Of a stretch of DNA of 64,000 bases, positions 47,201 through 59,589 are shown piece by piece; positions within the stretch are counted from its first letter, which is position 1, and the number at the start of each line of letters is the position of its first letter. A program made the position numbers and the translations under genes. The notes beneath the pieces were generated by a model. That model worked only from the letters and a program-made list of their open reading frames with translations. It searched no databases and had not been told where the DNA came from. The DNA is taken from the NCBI GenBank assembly GCA_034336665.1, contig CM067568.1, positions 36,808,770-36,872,769 of the forward strand, in the 5' to 3' direction. The stretch comes from Luscinia megarhynchos. Its lineage: Eukaryota; Chordata; Aves; Passeriformes; Turdidae.

Positions 47201-50200
47201 CAATGAGTTGAATGGTCCTGCCAGGGTGGAAGCCTGTGCTGTAAGAGAAGCAGTCTTGGACACTGCATAAACATCCTGACCTTTGAGACTTGGACAGACT
47301 CTGAGAACAGTTTCTCCCTGAGCAGGGCTCAGGTGTCATTGCATGTGCTTCAGTGTCCACATTTAGGTGCTTTGAGGAATTTGTGTCAAAAATTGAGATG
47401 CAAATTGGACGCAGGCATCAGTGAGGATTACACTTCAAAATTACTGTCTTGAACTTTTCACATTTTTCTCATCCACACATTTTAACATGCATCATACTCT
47501 GATAATTGTATGACATTTCTATAGGGTAGTAGAGCTATAACAGTGTTGGAAAATGTGACAGGGAACGGTGTTTGGTTTTTTTTTACCCGCCAGTACTCTC
47601 TGACAAGGTAATTGTCTGAATGGATTTTCTGATTGTAGCCTTTCTTATTGTACAAGTAAGAGATTTTTGTGGTGGGGTTGTCAGATATTAAAAAGTTCTG
47701 TTAGATTTTCTATATTTGAGTACACATTTTCTAGCACATCTTCCTTCTGCATCTGCAGTTTTGATATTTTCAGATTTGTTTCTTGATTTGAAAATGTGCT
47801 CCCTGATATATCCCCTGTCTGGTCACATTATGTTTTCCTGAAACTGTTGTTTGTGATTAATAAGAACTATTGGAATAATCTAGTGATGCTAATTCACATT
47901 CACTTGTAGTGCTGCTGCCTAGATACACAGTAATTGTTACAGGAGCCTCCATTCTGATAAGGACAAATATTTATGATGATGGCATTGCTGATTTTGAACT
48001 CATTTGCTCTTTAAGCTCAGAACTACTCTGTTTTCTTCTAATGAAGAGAAGAAAAAGGACAGGTATATAGGTTTTGAGGATGTATATGTATGACTTTAAT
48101 AACCCTAAAATACTGTCACTAATCAGTCAAAAACATGTGATGTATGTTGTTTGAATTTTGTGTGCCACAATGTATTTGTGTATTTCGTGTGCCATGATGT
48201 ATTTGTGTCTTTCATACAGAAAGTATGAATGTCTTGGAGACCACAATGACAGCATACCCCATTGCAACCCTCCCTGTCCATTGCCACTATTAAGGGACTG
48301 TTGTACAAGAGGGATTTTCCCAGAAGATAAAATCAGGAGTGTTCCTCAACCAGCTGCTGTTTTCTGGTAGTAGTGTACACTGTCAGAACTTCACCAAGCT
48401 GGAGACCTGTAGACTGTCATTAAGTTTGAAATTATTTCCTTTCTCTATTTGCAGCCTTTAATAAACTGAAGATAATTTATTTATTCCAGAGTGGTTTGCC
48501 TGAAAAAAAAAAATTAAATAAAACAATCACTTGGGGACTTCTGCTTGCTTTCCTGTATGGGTGTGAATAACTATGCAGTTATCAATTACAAATTCAGGTG
48601 TTTGTGGATAAGGATTTTTGCAATAGTTTTCAAGATCAGATTAAAAACCATTGTTCTAGAGTGTTCAGTTGGAGTTGGGATATCAGATGAGAAAGAGTGG
48701 TAGAAAGAGAGGTTGTAGAAAAAACACACTGAATCATTGGCAGTAACTTTGAAGTGACCATTTTTAACAGCAAAGGTTAGGTGGTGCAATCTATATTTTC
48801 TGGCATATAAAAATCAAAATAGGTTATCTTTCTAAAAGTCTTGGAGTGCATAAAACAATTGACTCTATGTCATATGTTCTATTGGGCTCTGAGTTAGTAT
48901 AGAGTTTTCTTTAGCTGCTGACCTAAAGGCTTTGATTTCACAGTACTCACCTCAGTTTTATCTCTGGTGCTGCTGCTAAGCCCTGAGTCCTTGGGGTGCT
49001 CAGGAGGCAGGCAGGTCATAGAAAGTTTTGTGTTAATAACACCACATTTATTTAACTGTATTGGAATATGATAAACACGTTATTTGATTGGCTTTTGAAT
49101 TTCATGAGCATTTGAAGAGTTTTATCTCATTTAACTCCTCACCTTCAGTCCTCCTGCTTTAGTTGGCAACTGTTAATTTGAGCCAAATTGAGAAAATGCT
49201 GGAGACCTTTTGTAATGGCAGTTTGCTAATCTGACTTCTTTGTCCACAGAAAAGTCAGGGAATTGGCTCTCAGAATAGCTTCCCTTTGTTCTATCTATAG
49301 TATTCTTTAAAGGCCTTTTTAATAATTGTAAATGTTAATTATCATGTATCAAGTACAGAGAATCTATATGAAAGAAAAGGAATGTAAGAGAAAATAAAAC
49401 TGCATTCCAGAAAAAACATACCATAGAGAATAATGAGAACCTAGGAAAACCTAGATTTCTTTTAACCTCTTAAGAGAGAATTTTATAATCTTTTACATGC
49501 TTTTGCTTTCCAGTTCTTATCCAGGAAATGGATAATTAAAGTTTGAATGAAGAGCAATTAAATTCAAACGAAATGTATATTTATTTAGAGAGTATACATA
49601 TTTTATAGGTTTTATTAATACAGTTATCATTTAATATAATACTCATGGAATACTGAAGTATTCATTAGGTTCACTGGTCACCACTTCTCCATATTAGTAT
49701 TTAAGTTATTTATTAACAGTGTAACTGGGGGAGCAATAAGCAGTAGCAGCAACTGGTGAACAGACTGCTTGTTTCTCTAATTCATATGAACTGCTATTGT
49801 GTACTGGCATTCTGCTTTTAGAAACTAATTAAAAAAAACCATAATGCTCTCCTAAATAGAACCATCTCTTGGCAAAGAAAGTCTCTATAAACTGTATATC
49901 TAAAGAATCAAACGCATGTTTTCCAATTTAAAATCTAGGCATTTGTTTCCTCCTTACCTGTATCAACTCAATTTTTGTCAGTAACTACCATTGATAAGTT
50001 ATGCCTTTTAAAGTGCTGGCGGTTCATTGCAATAGCCTTCGTTAAATTATATTAAAATGTTGAGAAACTATTGCTTTTGGTTTCCTGAAAACTCCATAAC
50101 TAGTGATCACAAAGACATCAATTTACTTTGGGTAGGATATTGGTGAAGGAATTGTCTTACAAAAGATTTTGATGGACTAACTGCAGAATCTTTTCCAAAT

Positions 50201-50261
50201 GGATATGTTGCGCTTTCCCAAATCATTATTGCGTTTTACTAGATTCTGTTCTGTCTGCATG
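44283..50261. other. Intergenic desert, about 6 kb
   Basis: No gene recognised. A G9 run lies near 46731-46739 and a 27-bp tandem duplication at 48160-48213. A more GC-rich stretch at 44340-44720 and one at 46960-47340 carry overlapping ORFs on both strands without recognisable domains. Confidence 0.55.
48160..48213. repeat. Two-copy tandem repeat, 27-bp unit
   Basis: Two adjacent 27-bp copies, each GTGTGCCA then TGATGTATTTGTGT or a close variant ending TTTC, differ at three positions. This is a simple local duplication. Confidence 0.85.
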
Positions 50262-50822
50262 GCCAGATGGGATCCAGCTAGGAACTGCTCACCAAGAAAC
50301 CTGGTGAAATTGTTCACCAAGACACTTTCCATCTTTTACCATCAGTTCTGGCTAACCAGGGAGGTATCAGACAGCTGCAAGTTAGCCATTGTGATACTTA
50401 TCTACAGAAAGAGTTGGAAGGAGGATACAGGCACGTCAGCCTGACCTTGGTGCCAGGGAGGGTTATGGGAGCAGATTACATTGAGTGCATCACAAGGCAC
50501 GTACAGGACAAGCAGGGGACCAGGTCCTGCCAGCATCACCTCCTTTATGAGCAGTTGACTGTCTTGGGCATGAGGGAAAGGCTGTGGATATTGTCTACCT
50601 GGATTCCAGCAAAGCCTTTGATACTGTGTCCCACAGCATTCTCCTGGAGAAGCTTGGACAGGTATGCTGTCCCCTGGGTAACAAACTGGCTGGATGTTTG
50701 GGCCCAGAGAGGGGTGGTGAAAGGAGCTACATCCAGCTGGCAGCCGGTCACCAGTGGGGTTCCCCAGGGCTCAGTGCTGGGCCAGTCCTGTTTAACACCT
50801 TTGCTGATGGTCTGGATGAATT
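50262..50822 (+). mobile_element. CR1-type LINE fragment, truncated at both ends
   Basis: It begins in the RT N-terminal part (GATGGGATCCAGCTAGGAAC region), continues through ETLSIFYHQFWLTREV-like and PGRVMGADYIECITRHVQDK readings, the SSKAFDTVSHSILLEKLGQV block (about 50606-50665) and SGVPQGSVLG (about 50750-50780), then stops abruptly near 50822. The ADD catalytic box and 3' UTR are absent. It is very similar to the fragment at 43545-44282 over their shared part but retains about 40 bp that copy lacks. Confidence 0.92.
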
Positions 50823-52179
50823 GTACCACTACATATCTGCCTGTGAAAATATGAATTTGACAAGCTTTTAGAAAAGGCTTCACAAACCTGCCTCTCTATG
50901 CCAGTCTTGACTTATTTTGTCCAAATTGAAATCTTATATCAACTTTCTTTTATCGCCTTCAAGAGACCTGTGAACTCATGTTCAATTCAGAGATAGCTAC
51001 TAACCTTTGATTCTAATTCCAGCCTACAATTTCATTTTCTGAGTATGAATGCTGCTAGATTTGTCAGTGAGGCACAATGCATGGTTTTGCTATGTAGGTT
51101 ATTTTTCCCAATCAGGCTGTCTTGATGATTCTTGCTGAAATATTTCAAAACTTTTCTGTCTTTTCCTGTAGCAGAAGTTGGCATTATCTTGTGATTCCAC
51201 TACTATGGCATACTTTTTGCCTTTCATTGTAATTTTGTTCCTCTGACAGTTCTTCATATTGCTGCAAAGGTCTTCCTTCCTGTGTTTCTATTACCTTTAA
51301 TTCCCTTGTTTTGCAAAATCCATGCCCCCTTGCTTCACAGAACTTCAGCTGTTAATTAATTCTCGAGGCATTTCACAATAGTTTGCAGCATACTTAGGAC
51401 CTTATCTTTAGGATGGAGGGTGAACAGCAAGCTCCAGTTGGCTCTGGAACAATTACTGTGTATCTAGGCAGCAGCACTAATAGTGAATGTGAATTAGCAT
51501 CATTACAGATTATTCCAGTAGTTCCTATTCATCACAAACAACAACAGCTTCAGGAAAACATAGCACTACTACATGCAATCAGACAGGAAATAGATCAGAA
51601 AGCACATTTTCAAATCAAGAAATAAATCTGAAGACTATCAAAAATGCAGATGGAGAAGGAAGGCCAGAAAATCTGTGATCAGATTTAGAAAACCTAATTA
51701 AGGCCTAGCCTTCTCACTAATTGTTGATGTTCCAGGCAGACACATTTGGTTTTTTGCCTGTAGTATTCCTATACCTACCCTTAAGCTGGGAAATGGGAAT
51801 ATCCCTATAAGCAGATCCAACCTACTCCATTATCCTCCAAATCGCTGCTTAATATTCTTCTTAACTAAGACTAATACATGAGAGCATGAGCACAGTCTCC
51901 TGAGATCAAGCTGAGTAATGCTGGTTGCTTTATCTCCACCCCTGATGCCTGCATTAATTTCCTCTGTGCTTCACAAAATAAGTTGTCTGAGGCGGGGGCA
52001 AATAGCATAAACAAAGTGTTAGTGCAATGGAGTTGCTAAATAATGATTTTGGAAGGCTGGCACTTTAGGAGACTTTGGAGTGGTGGCCTATGCTATATGA
52101 ATGCTACAGAACATGTACCTCTGGCTGAACAATAAGGTGTTAAGGGACGTACTTTTCATTTCCTTACTTCTATGAAAGG
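50823..52179. other. Intergenic, no firm gene; one short protein-like ORF
   Basis: AT-rich sequence. An ATG-to-stop frame at 51413-51625 (70 codons) has a composition more like a real protein than its neighbours but no recognised domain, splice context or promoter. It is described as a finding, not annotated as a gene. Confidence 0.5.
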
Positions 52180-52264
52180 TTTATTTTATTTTATTTTATT
52201 TTATTTTATTTTATTTTATTTTATTTTATTTTATTTTATTTTATTTTATTTTATTTTATTTTAT
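52180..52264. repeat. (TTTTA)n pentanucleotide microsatellite, about 17 uninterrupted units
   Basis: This is a pure tract of the TTTTA/TAAAA unit with no interruption over about 84 bp. It is flanked by TATGAAAGG on the left and GAAACC on the right. Its length and purity predict high length polymorphism and possible assembly or replication slippage. Confidence 0.97.
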
Positions 52265-55200
52265 AGAAACCTTTATTGTTTCTCAGTCAAGTTATTTGTA
52301 TAATGGCATGTGTGGGTAGCACAGGATGATAAATATTGAATATGTGGAAATGATTCCTATTTCATGAACTCTGATCCTGACCTTCTTACAATTACCAGAA
52401 CAAATTACATTAATTACACCAAATTACATGACAGGTGGAGGAAGTTGTCATTAGTATCCATTACATACAGCAATATAGAAAGAAACTCCCTGGTTTTCTG
52501 TGGTAATTGTCTGTAAGCATGACCACTCTTACATAACAGCAATACTCATTCAGAGGGTGATGTTTTGTTTGTGTTGGTCTCATGTGAAAAGAGGTTACTT
52601 ATTTCAAAGTAGAAAAGTTTCTCCTGAGTGATAAAATCAGTGGAGCCTGGGCACCTATGGATTAGAGTCTACTGGGTCCACTATTGCAGCCCCTTTTCCA
52701 CCTCTACGTCCTCTCTAGTGTCCTAAACCAAGCAGTGATGTGGGTGCCACACATGGACCTCCTGCCAATGTTTGTGCCAGCTGCATTGGCAGCTGCAAAG
52801 GCTATTCCTGCTCCTCTGGGGCAGACACCCATTCCTGCCTTTTAGACTTTGTTGCTAGCTGCTGGTCTTCAGGAAACCTGTAGGAGTGCAATCATTCGTA
52901 AGTTTCAAATTTGAGTTAATAGTGATTGTGAGTGTGAAATTAGATAAGAGGAAGATACCGTGGTAAGAGAAACCACATTCCCCTAGACAAAGAAACAGTG
53001 GAAAATATTTTTGCAAATGTCAATATCCAAAAATGTGCACCTGAGAATGATCTAGAAGAGTCATACAATATGACCCATGTGACAGACTGGTGCAGCACAG
53101 CATTATACCCCACTAGGAGGCCCACCAGGACCTCCCACAGGCTTTCCCCTTGCCTTTTCTTTTTAATCACAGTGCAATTTTTCTGAGGTGAAAGACATAA
53201 GAAAGGGACATAATTTGATATTATTGCACTTTAACCCCAGCCAGCAGCTAAGTTCCCTGCAGCTACTCGCTCACTCCATGCCCTTCCTCAGTGGGATGGA
53301 AGGGAGAATTCTAAGAAAGTAAAACCTAAGGGGTGAGATGAAAGCAGTTTAGAAACTTACAAACAAAGTAAATATACTACTACTACTACTACTGCTACTA
53401 CTAATGAGAAGGAGAGGGAGACGGGGAGGAAAAGGGACATTAAAAAAAAGAGAGAGGGTTAATAAAACCCAAGAATAAGAAGTGATACACAATAGAATTG
53501 CTCACATCCCCTGACAGATGCACAGCCTGTCCTCAAGCAGTGCCCAGTCCCCCCGGCCAACTTCCCCCAGTTTATATACTGAGAATGACATTCTATATTG
53601 TCAATCATCCCTTTGGTCAGTTTGGTCAGCTGTCCTGGCCAGGATCCCTCACAGCTTTTTGTACCTCCTCACTGGCAGGGCATGAAACACTGAATGACCT
53701 TGACTTGGAGTAAGCACAATTTATCTAAAATATCAGTGTGTTTTCCACACTATTCTCATACAAATCCAAAACAGTGCAGTGTACCAGCTTCTAAAAAGAA
53801 AATTAACTGTATCTCAGTCAAACCAAAGACAGATGTATACAAGTTTTCTTCATGCCGGACATAGTTGAATTGTTTACTAAGCACAGTGGAAATACCCATT
53901 TGACCAAAATTTGGAAATTCCCACTTTTCCAAAATGGGGAAATACCCATTTTACCATTTACTATTTCTCTTTTCAGAAAGAACTGAACAGCACAGATAAG
54001 ATCTTATCCTTCCTTCACTTTGTTTTATAAAGCCTTCCACTGTGTTCTTCCCTGTAGAGCTTGTAATGTGTGCTTTTGCTTTCCTTTGCTCTTTCACCTT
54101 GTTCCATTACTCATCCTTAAATGTAGTTTTATCCCTGTTGTTAGTTTGTGTTAAGAAAAAGAATTTTAATTTAAATCTTTCAAGGTAATATTACAAAAAA
54201 AAAAAAAAAAGGGACAAAAATGTATTAAAAAACTGAACAACTTCCTCCTAATTTAAAAAAAATCTCTGATTGTCTATGAAGAGTTTAGAGAATGTGACTC
54301 TAAAGATTTTTGGTAGAGACTGGTTAATTCCACTATCCATTATCTGTATTATTTAATTCCCTTTATAAACAGTTTTTATTCAGTTGAAAGGCTCAAGTAG
54401 TGTAATATAAATGAAGACACCTTCCTTTTCTGGATGTCTGAGCAGAGCAGACTTTGACACTGCATGTAATTAACAGGCACTATATCTCTAAATGCCTCTT
54501 ACACTGGGGTCTGAGACCCTGTTAGTGTAACTGACTCTTGTTAGGCTCTTGGAGTGGCTTCATGAAGGACCATGTGCAAAAATAGCACATGGTACAGGTA
54601 TTTTCTTGTACTTACATAGTTGGGTTTTTAAATGCAGTAGGCATGATAAAAATAAATGAAACTGCTTCCATGAACTCCAGTTTGTTTCCCAGGTAGGTGT
54701 GTACAATTTACATTAAAAAAACCCAATCAGTAACAATAAATGGATCTTGCTTTAAAAAATGCAGTGAACCCCCATGTGAGTGATGAAGCAGTCATTACGT
54801 TCACACAAGTTCTTAGGTTTCAAAAACGTAGTAAAATCTCATAAATGAAGTTAGGAATGCAATCAATACATTAACATGCATCAAATCTTTGCAAAAAAAG
54901 GCAACAGAATCTGTTGGATGAGAGAGTGGAAAGTTTTGAATCAAGACTTTAAAAAGAGAAAAACCCTTAAGTAATCCTTTAAAAAGAGGATGAATATGAT
55001 ATATGCACAGTGGTACTCAATGCATGTACCACTGGAGGAAGTATTTCGGTTAGCATGTCTTTCTGTGACCTTCCACCCCACCTGGGGCATCTTTGGCTGG
55101 ACTAATCACAAACTGGGAATGTCAACTCCTCTGTTGCAATTACTTAGAAAGTATCTTTAAACACTTCAAGGTCAGTATATGATTAAAAAACCTTCCATCT

Positions 55201-56618
55201 TCTTGATCTACCAAATACTTTAGAATGATGGCCCAGCACTCCAGATTGTGGGATAACATGTATTTCTGCTATAAGTGCACTTTTTCACCAATAAGGTGAA
55301 AGACTCACCTTTAAGGTGAAGGGAGCCCTGAGGCTGGAGAAAATTGTATTGTGTATAATGGGATTTCTGCAAGAAAAAACCTAAATGTTGTAGAAAACAT
55401 ATGAATGGACAACCTGAAGAAAGGAGTAAGGTTTGTGCTTTGCCTTGCACTGACTGAAGCATTTATTTGCTGAATTTGTACAGAGGAAGCTTTTCTTTTT
55501 GAGGCTGCCTTACACAATAGGAGAACTTATCTTACAACTGGAATCAAAATTCGTAAAGGTTTTTATATTATTACAAACACACACACCTTTTAAGCTATGG
55601 GCTTGAAATCCAGGACTTCAACAGCATAGTCTGAAATGTCATATGCATATGTCAGCTCATGATGCTGGAAGAGAAGAATATATGGGGCACAGGATTTAGC
55701 CATTCCACAGTAAATGAAATAGGACTTTAAATTTTATGACTTTTAGCATCTTTTATAAAAGTTAAACCTCGCTGCGCTTTACTTGGAAAACTATGATAGT
55801 AACACAGAATTCACCTGTTTGATATGTTACTATAATTTTTCTTCAAGCCAGCATTGAGCTTTAGTATGTAATACCATCTAATACTGTATAATAATTTAAA
55901 TCTGTTTAAATTACTTTTGTAATATAAATGTTTTAAGTATAATAACAATTATTTTAACAAGTGTTTCCTGATTTCAGGCATGTGTAAAGAAGATAGGGTA
56001 TGTAATATAGCTGACCAGATAACTGCTTTTACAAATTATATTCATTCTTCTTTATTTTGCTGCAAAATGAAGAGAGTTCAGTGTAGTTCAAGGAAAGCAT
56101 TGTGATAAACAGACAGCTTAAATGTGAGCAGTGTAAAGAGCAGCAGCTTGCAGAAATATTGCTATAGATACTAAGACCGTATCCTGCCTCGCTACGGACC
56201 ACACATAATTGAATCATGTTCAATAGAAGGCCATTACAAAACAGTGCTGATTTGCAATGCTAATATGGTGAAGACAGCTGTCACTGGGAATTAAATATGA
56301 TCATTCAAAGCCTGAATAAATGAGGTGCCCATTATCTTCTGGCTCTGCTACAGCCTGCTTAAAGAACACAAATAAATGATACTGTCTCAATAACCAGCTC
56401 AGTTTTGTCTTCCAACCATAGAAATATGAAGAAGACAGAGGGAAGAGGGAGGGGACACAACAACATCAACAACAAAAAGCAGAGTCAATTTACAAAGACA
56501 TGCAGAAAACCAATGCCCTACGACTTCATTTGCAACAGAACAGTATTTGAGAAAAAATGGAGAAAAAGCTCTTTAACCAAGCTAACATGTTGTAGTGTAG
56601 ACCAAGAATACTTATTTA
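52265..56618. other. Intergenic desert, about 4.4 kb
   Basis: No gene recognised. It contains a (TAC)n tract at about 53374-53404, a purine-rich stretch just after it (about 53405-53458), an A run of about 16 at 54195, and a repeated AAATACCCATTT motif near 53890-53955. The segment 55980-56300 is of balanced composition and looks unique. Confidence 0.6.
53374..53404. repeat. (TAC)n trinucleotide microsatellite
   Basis: About ten TAC/ACT units with one interrupting TGC. A GA-rich stretch follows directly. Confidence 0.9.
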
Positions 56619-56742
56619 CAAAAAAACCCCAAAAAAACAAAAAAAGCCAAAACAAAACAAATTAAAAAAAAACCAAAAAACCCGCCGAAAACCAAAAAAA
56701 CCCCACCACACCAAAAAAAACCAAAAAACAAAAAACCCCCAG
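56619..56742. repeat. A/C-only low-complexity tract (A-runs with CC blocks)
   Basis: About 124 bp almost entirely of A and C on the + strand (A5-A9 runs broken by CC, CCC or CCCC), with only a few G or T bases. On the - strand it reads as GGTTTTT-like repeats. It is strongly strand-asymmetric and not coding. Confidence 0.9.
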
Positions 56743-59589
56743 GTGTCTAAAAACTCGCCAATGATTTGCCAGAAGAAATCAGTTAGAGATGCCAAAATGT
56801 CAGATGAACAGGAACAGCGTCTGTCAAGAGTGATAAAGGACATATCAAGGTAGATTTCTTTTCCTTTTATCATCCAGTACTTTTAATGTCATAAAATATT
56901 TCAATTCAATTTTAACATGAACCATAATCTATACACAAGGAAAAGCCTGATCAAGTGGAAGAAATCCGCATTTGTTTGAAGAAAAAATTTGTGGGAAGTT
57001 TGTGTCATTCCCACAGACATCAAAAATCTCAGCAGTGATAAGAAGAAGGGAAAAAGGAAAGTAAATATAAAAATGAAGGATATTTCTACTTCAAGTAAGA
57101 CTGTCAGAACCCATTTACTAGTCCCTGGTGTAGCTAGCTCAGTGCTAAGTGTAACCTGTGAAGCTGCAGCTGGCAGTGCAGGGAAGCAGGCGAGCCCAGG
57201 TGAGAGCTGTGCGGGGCTGGGGATCCGCCTCACGCCGGGTAGGGATGCTCTGGCTGCCTGCTCCGTGTCCTGCCCAGCAGCTGCCTGGGCTGTGGTGCTG
57301 AGCTGCTGGCACGGGGGATCACTGGCAGCTGCAGTGATAAGCAATGCCTTAATTGGTATTTAATTACCAACGCATGCCTATAGAAAATGCTGTATAAAAT
57401 TTGCACCTTAAAGGAGAAAGAAGAGAGAATACAGAGGAGTAACTTACAGCAGTCCTACTGACAGCAGGTGTGAAAGCACTTCTTTAGACCTGTGATATCA
57501 TCAAAGGAGAGCAACATATGAAGGAGTACAGAGTTGTTTTTCTTCCATTGAAGTATTTTCCCACCCACTGCCTCTTCACAGAGTCTTACATTTTCCAATA
57601 GAAGAAGCAGCTGTTAGAGCCTGGAAATGTCAAAATGAGCTGGACAAAGTGGAAGGAAAGGAGCTGAGCATAATGGTGACCTAGACCACTATTTTGTGCA
57701 ACGCCTGGTCTCAGAGCAAGTGACTGTTCTGGGACCTTTGACAAACTTGTGTAAGTACACAACAGGCAACAGCTTTCACAGTGGGGCTGGCTGCATATGT
57801 GAGGACATGTGCTGGTCTAGAACAGTGAGATAATTCCCAAGAAAATAAAGATATGGGCAAGGATTCGGACATTCACCATACAAAATCAGAAAAAAAAAGT
57901 TTAGAAGGTGCATGACTGAAACATTGCATCTGACATAACATTAAGTAACAGCAAGTGTAAGGCCATATATATGGCACAGGAAAGAAAATCAATAGGATGC
58001 ATAAAACCTGGGGACTAGCTCTTAAAATTCAAGTTTAGAAATGTGTGGAGTTTTAAAGATAAGAAAAATAAATGCAGAGTAGCAAATTAAAGCAGAGGCT
58101 GTCATTGGTGAAATATTGTAAGTGCACAAACAAAAAGCAGCAGTGTTTACAAGACACATCTGCACTTGAAATACTGTATTTGCTTTGTATCCCCACATGT
58201 ACTGAAATGCTTATGAAGTCATCAAGAAGGACATGTAGCAGTGGAGAAAAAAACATAATACAGAATATATGTATAAGCACCATATCTCTCTTCTTTAGAA
58301 AGCAGAGGATTCAGGGATACAAATAAGTCAAGCTATACCTGAAGAAGTGAAAATGTTTATATTTTTGAAAGGGATCATGGATGTTTGAGATAATCATGTA
58401 AAACAGGTGTGAAAGGAATTTCAAGGCCAGAATCCAGAATTAGTATCTAAACATTTTTATATAAACTTTTCTTAAAAGCAAGGTGAAAGAAATATAGATT
58501 TGAAGTCAGTATTTTAAGTTTCTTCATCTGTCATTTACTTGATAAATATGTGCTTTGCAAACCTGTCATCTGTAAGCCACTAAATAGGGTCTGTTGTGCC
58601 CTACTGTGAGAATACCTTTAATGGATTCTCTATTTTCACAGTTTCACTTGGGATTTAGTATTTTTTTTCCTGTTTTAAAGCCCAAGGAGTGAAAACCTTG
58701 TATTAACTGTTTTGAAACTCTGTGGGTGCAATCCAGCAGCTGTACATTCAATATCAAGCATTTGATTATGCTTAACTGAGGGGGTTCTTCTTCCCTGCCC
58801 TATTCCTTCCTGTGTCTTAAGGTTTTCAAAATACATTTTGATTGCTAGGTAACTTTTTCAGTAAGACTCTTGTTGATGCACATTTGTAATTTTTTTAAAA
58901 TGTGACTGACAATGCCACAGGTGAAATGCAGAAGGAACCAGGGCATGGGCAGATTGTCACACACTGCACAATCCCGCAGTGCTGTGCCCATGCACATCTC
59001 TCAGATAAGTTAAATGTGCATTTCACCCCCTCTCCTCTGACTCTGGTCCTTTTATTGTGAGACTTGGCACAGGATGCTCTCCATACGCCTTCATTCCTCC
59101 CATCTTACAGTTTCCACAGCCACAGCATTTTCTTGTCTTTCTTCTCTCTTTTCTTAGGTGTTTTTATTACTAGACAGATTATTGTGTCCATGTAATTTGC
59201 AATTTTGCTGCCAATATTATTGTATTTTTTTATGCAGGGGCTACAGTATTAATTTCACAGCAGTAAATACAAGGCTCATTTGGTATTTTTCTTCTCAGGA
59301 AGGCCTTCAAATGTCACTGGATGAATGAACAATCCTGATGCTTTACAAAGAAAAGCTAGGATAATTCACAATTCTCCATTTTCAGTAAGGCACTTAGTGT
59401 TTCCATGCATTGTAATTGTAGCATTTAAAACTGTAGAGATGGTAAATGGTGAGCAATTAATATTTTTGCCAAATGGAAGTATGGCTCACACATAAAATAT
59501 CCTGCTAGCAGTACGAAACCAAACTTTAGTATTGTTAAATAAATGACTGTTCTGCTAATAAATGAATGTTCTAAGTCAAAACAACAATT
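56743..59589. other. Intergenic, with a small GC-rich islet
   Basis: Mostly AT-rich. At about 57120-57345 composition switches to GC-rich, with several CpGs and two near-complementary arms around GCTGCAGCTGGCAGTG (about 57160) and CACTGGCAGCTGCAG (about 57320). No exon or repeat family is recognised. Confidence 0.55.

Noticed and set aside
46832..47360. Several overlapping ORFs on both strands
   Set aside because: Overlap in many frames reflects local base composition. No domain was recognised, and no LTR ends or target duplications were seen to support a retroviral element.
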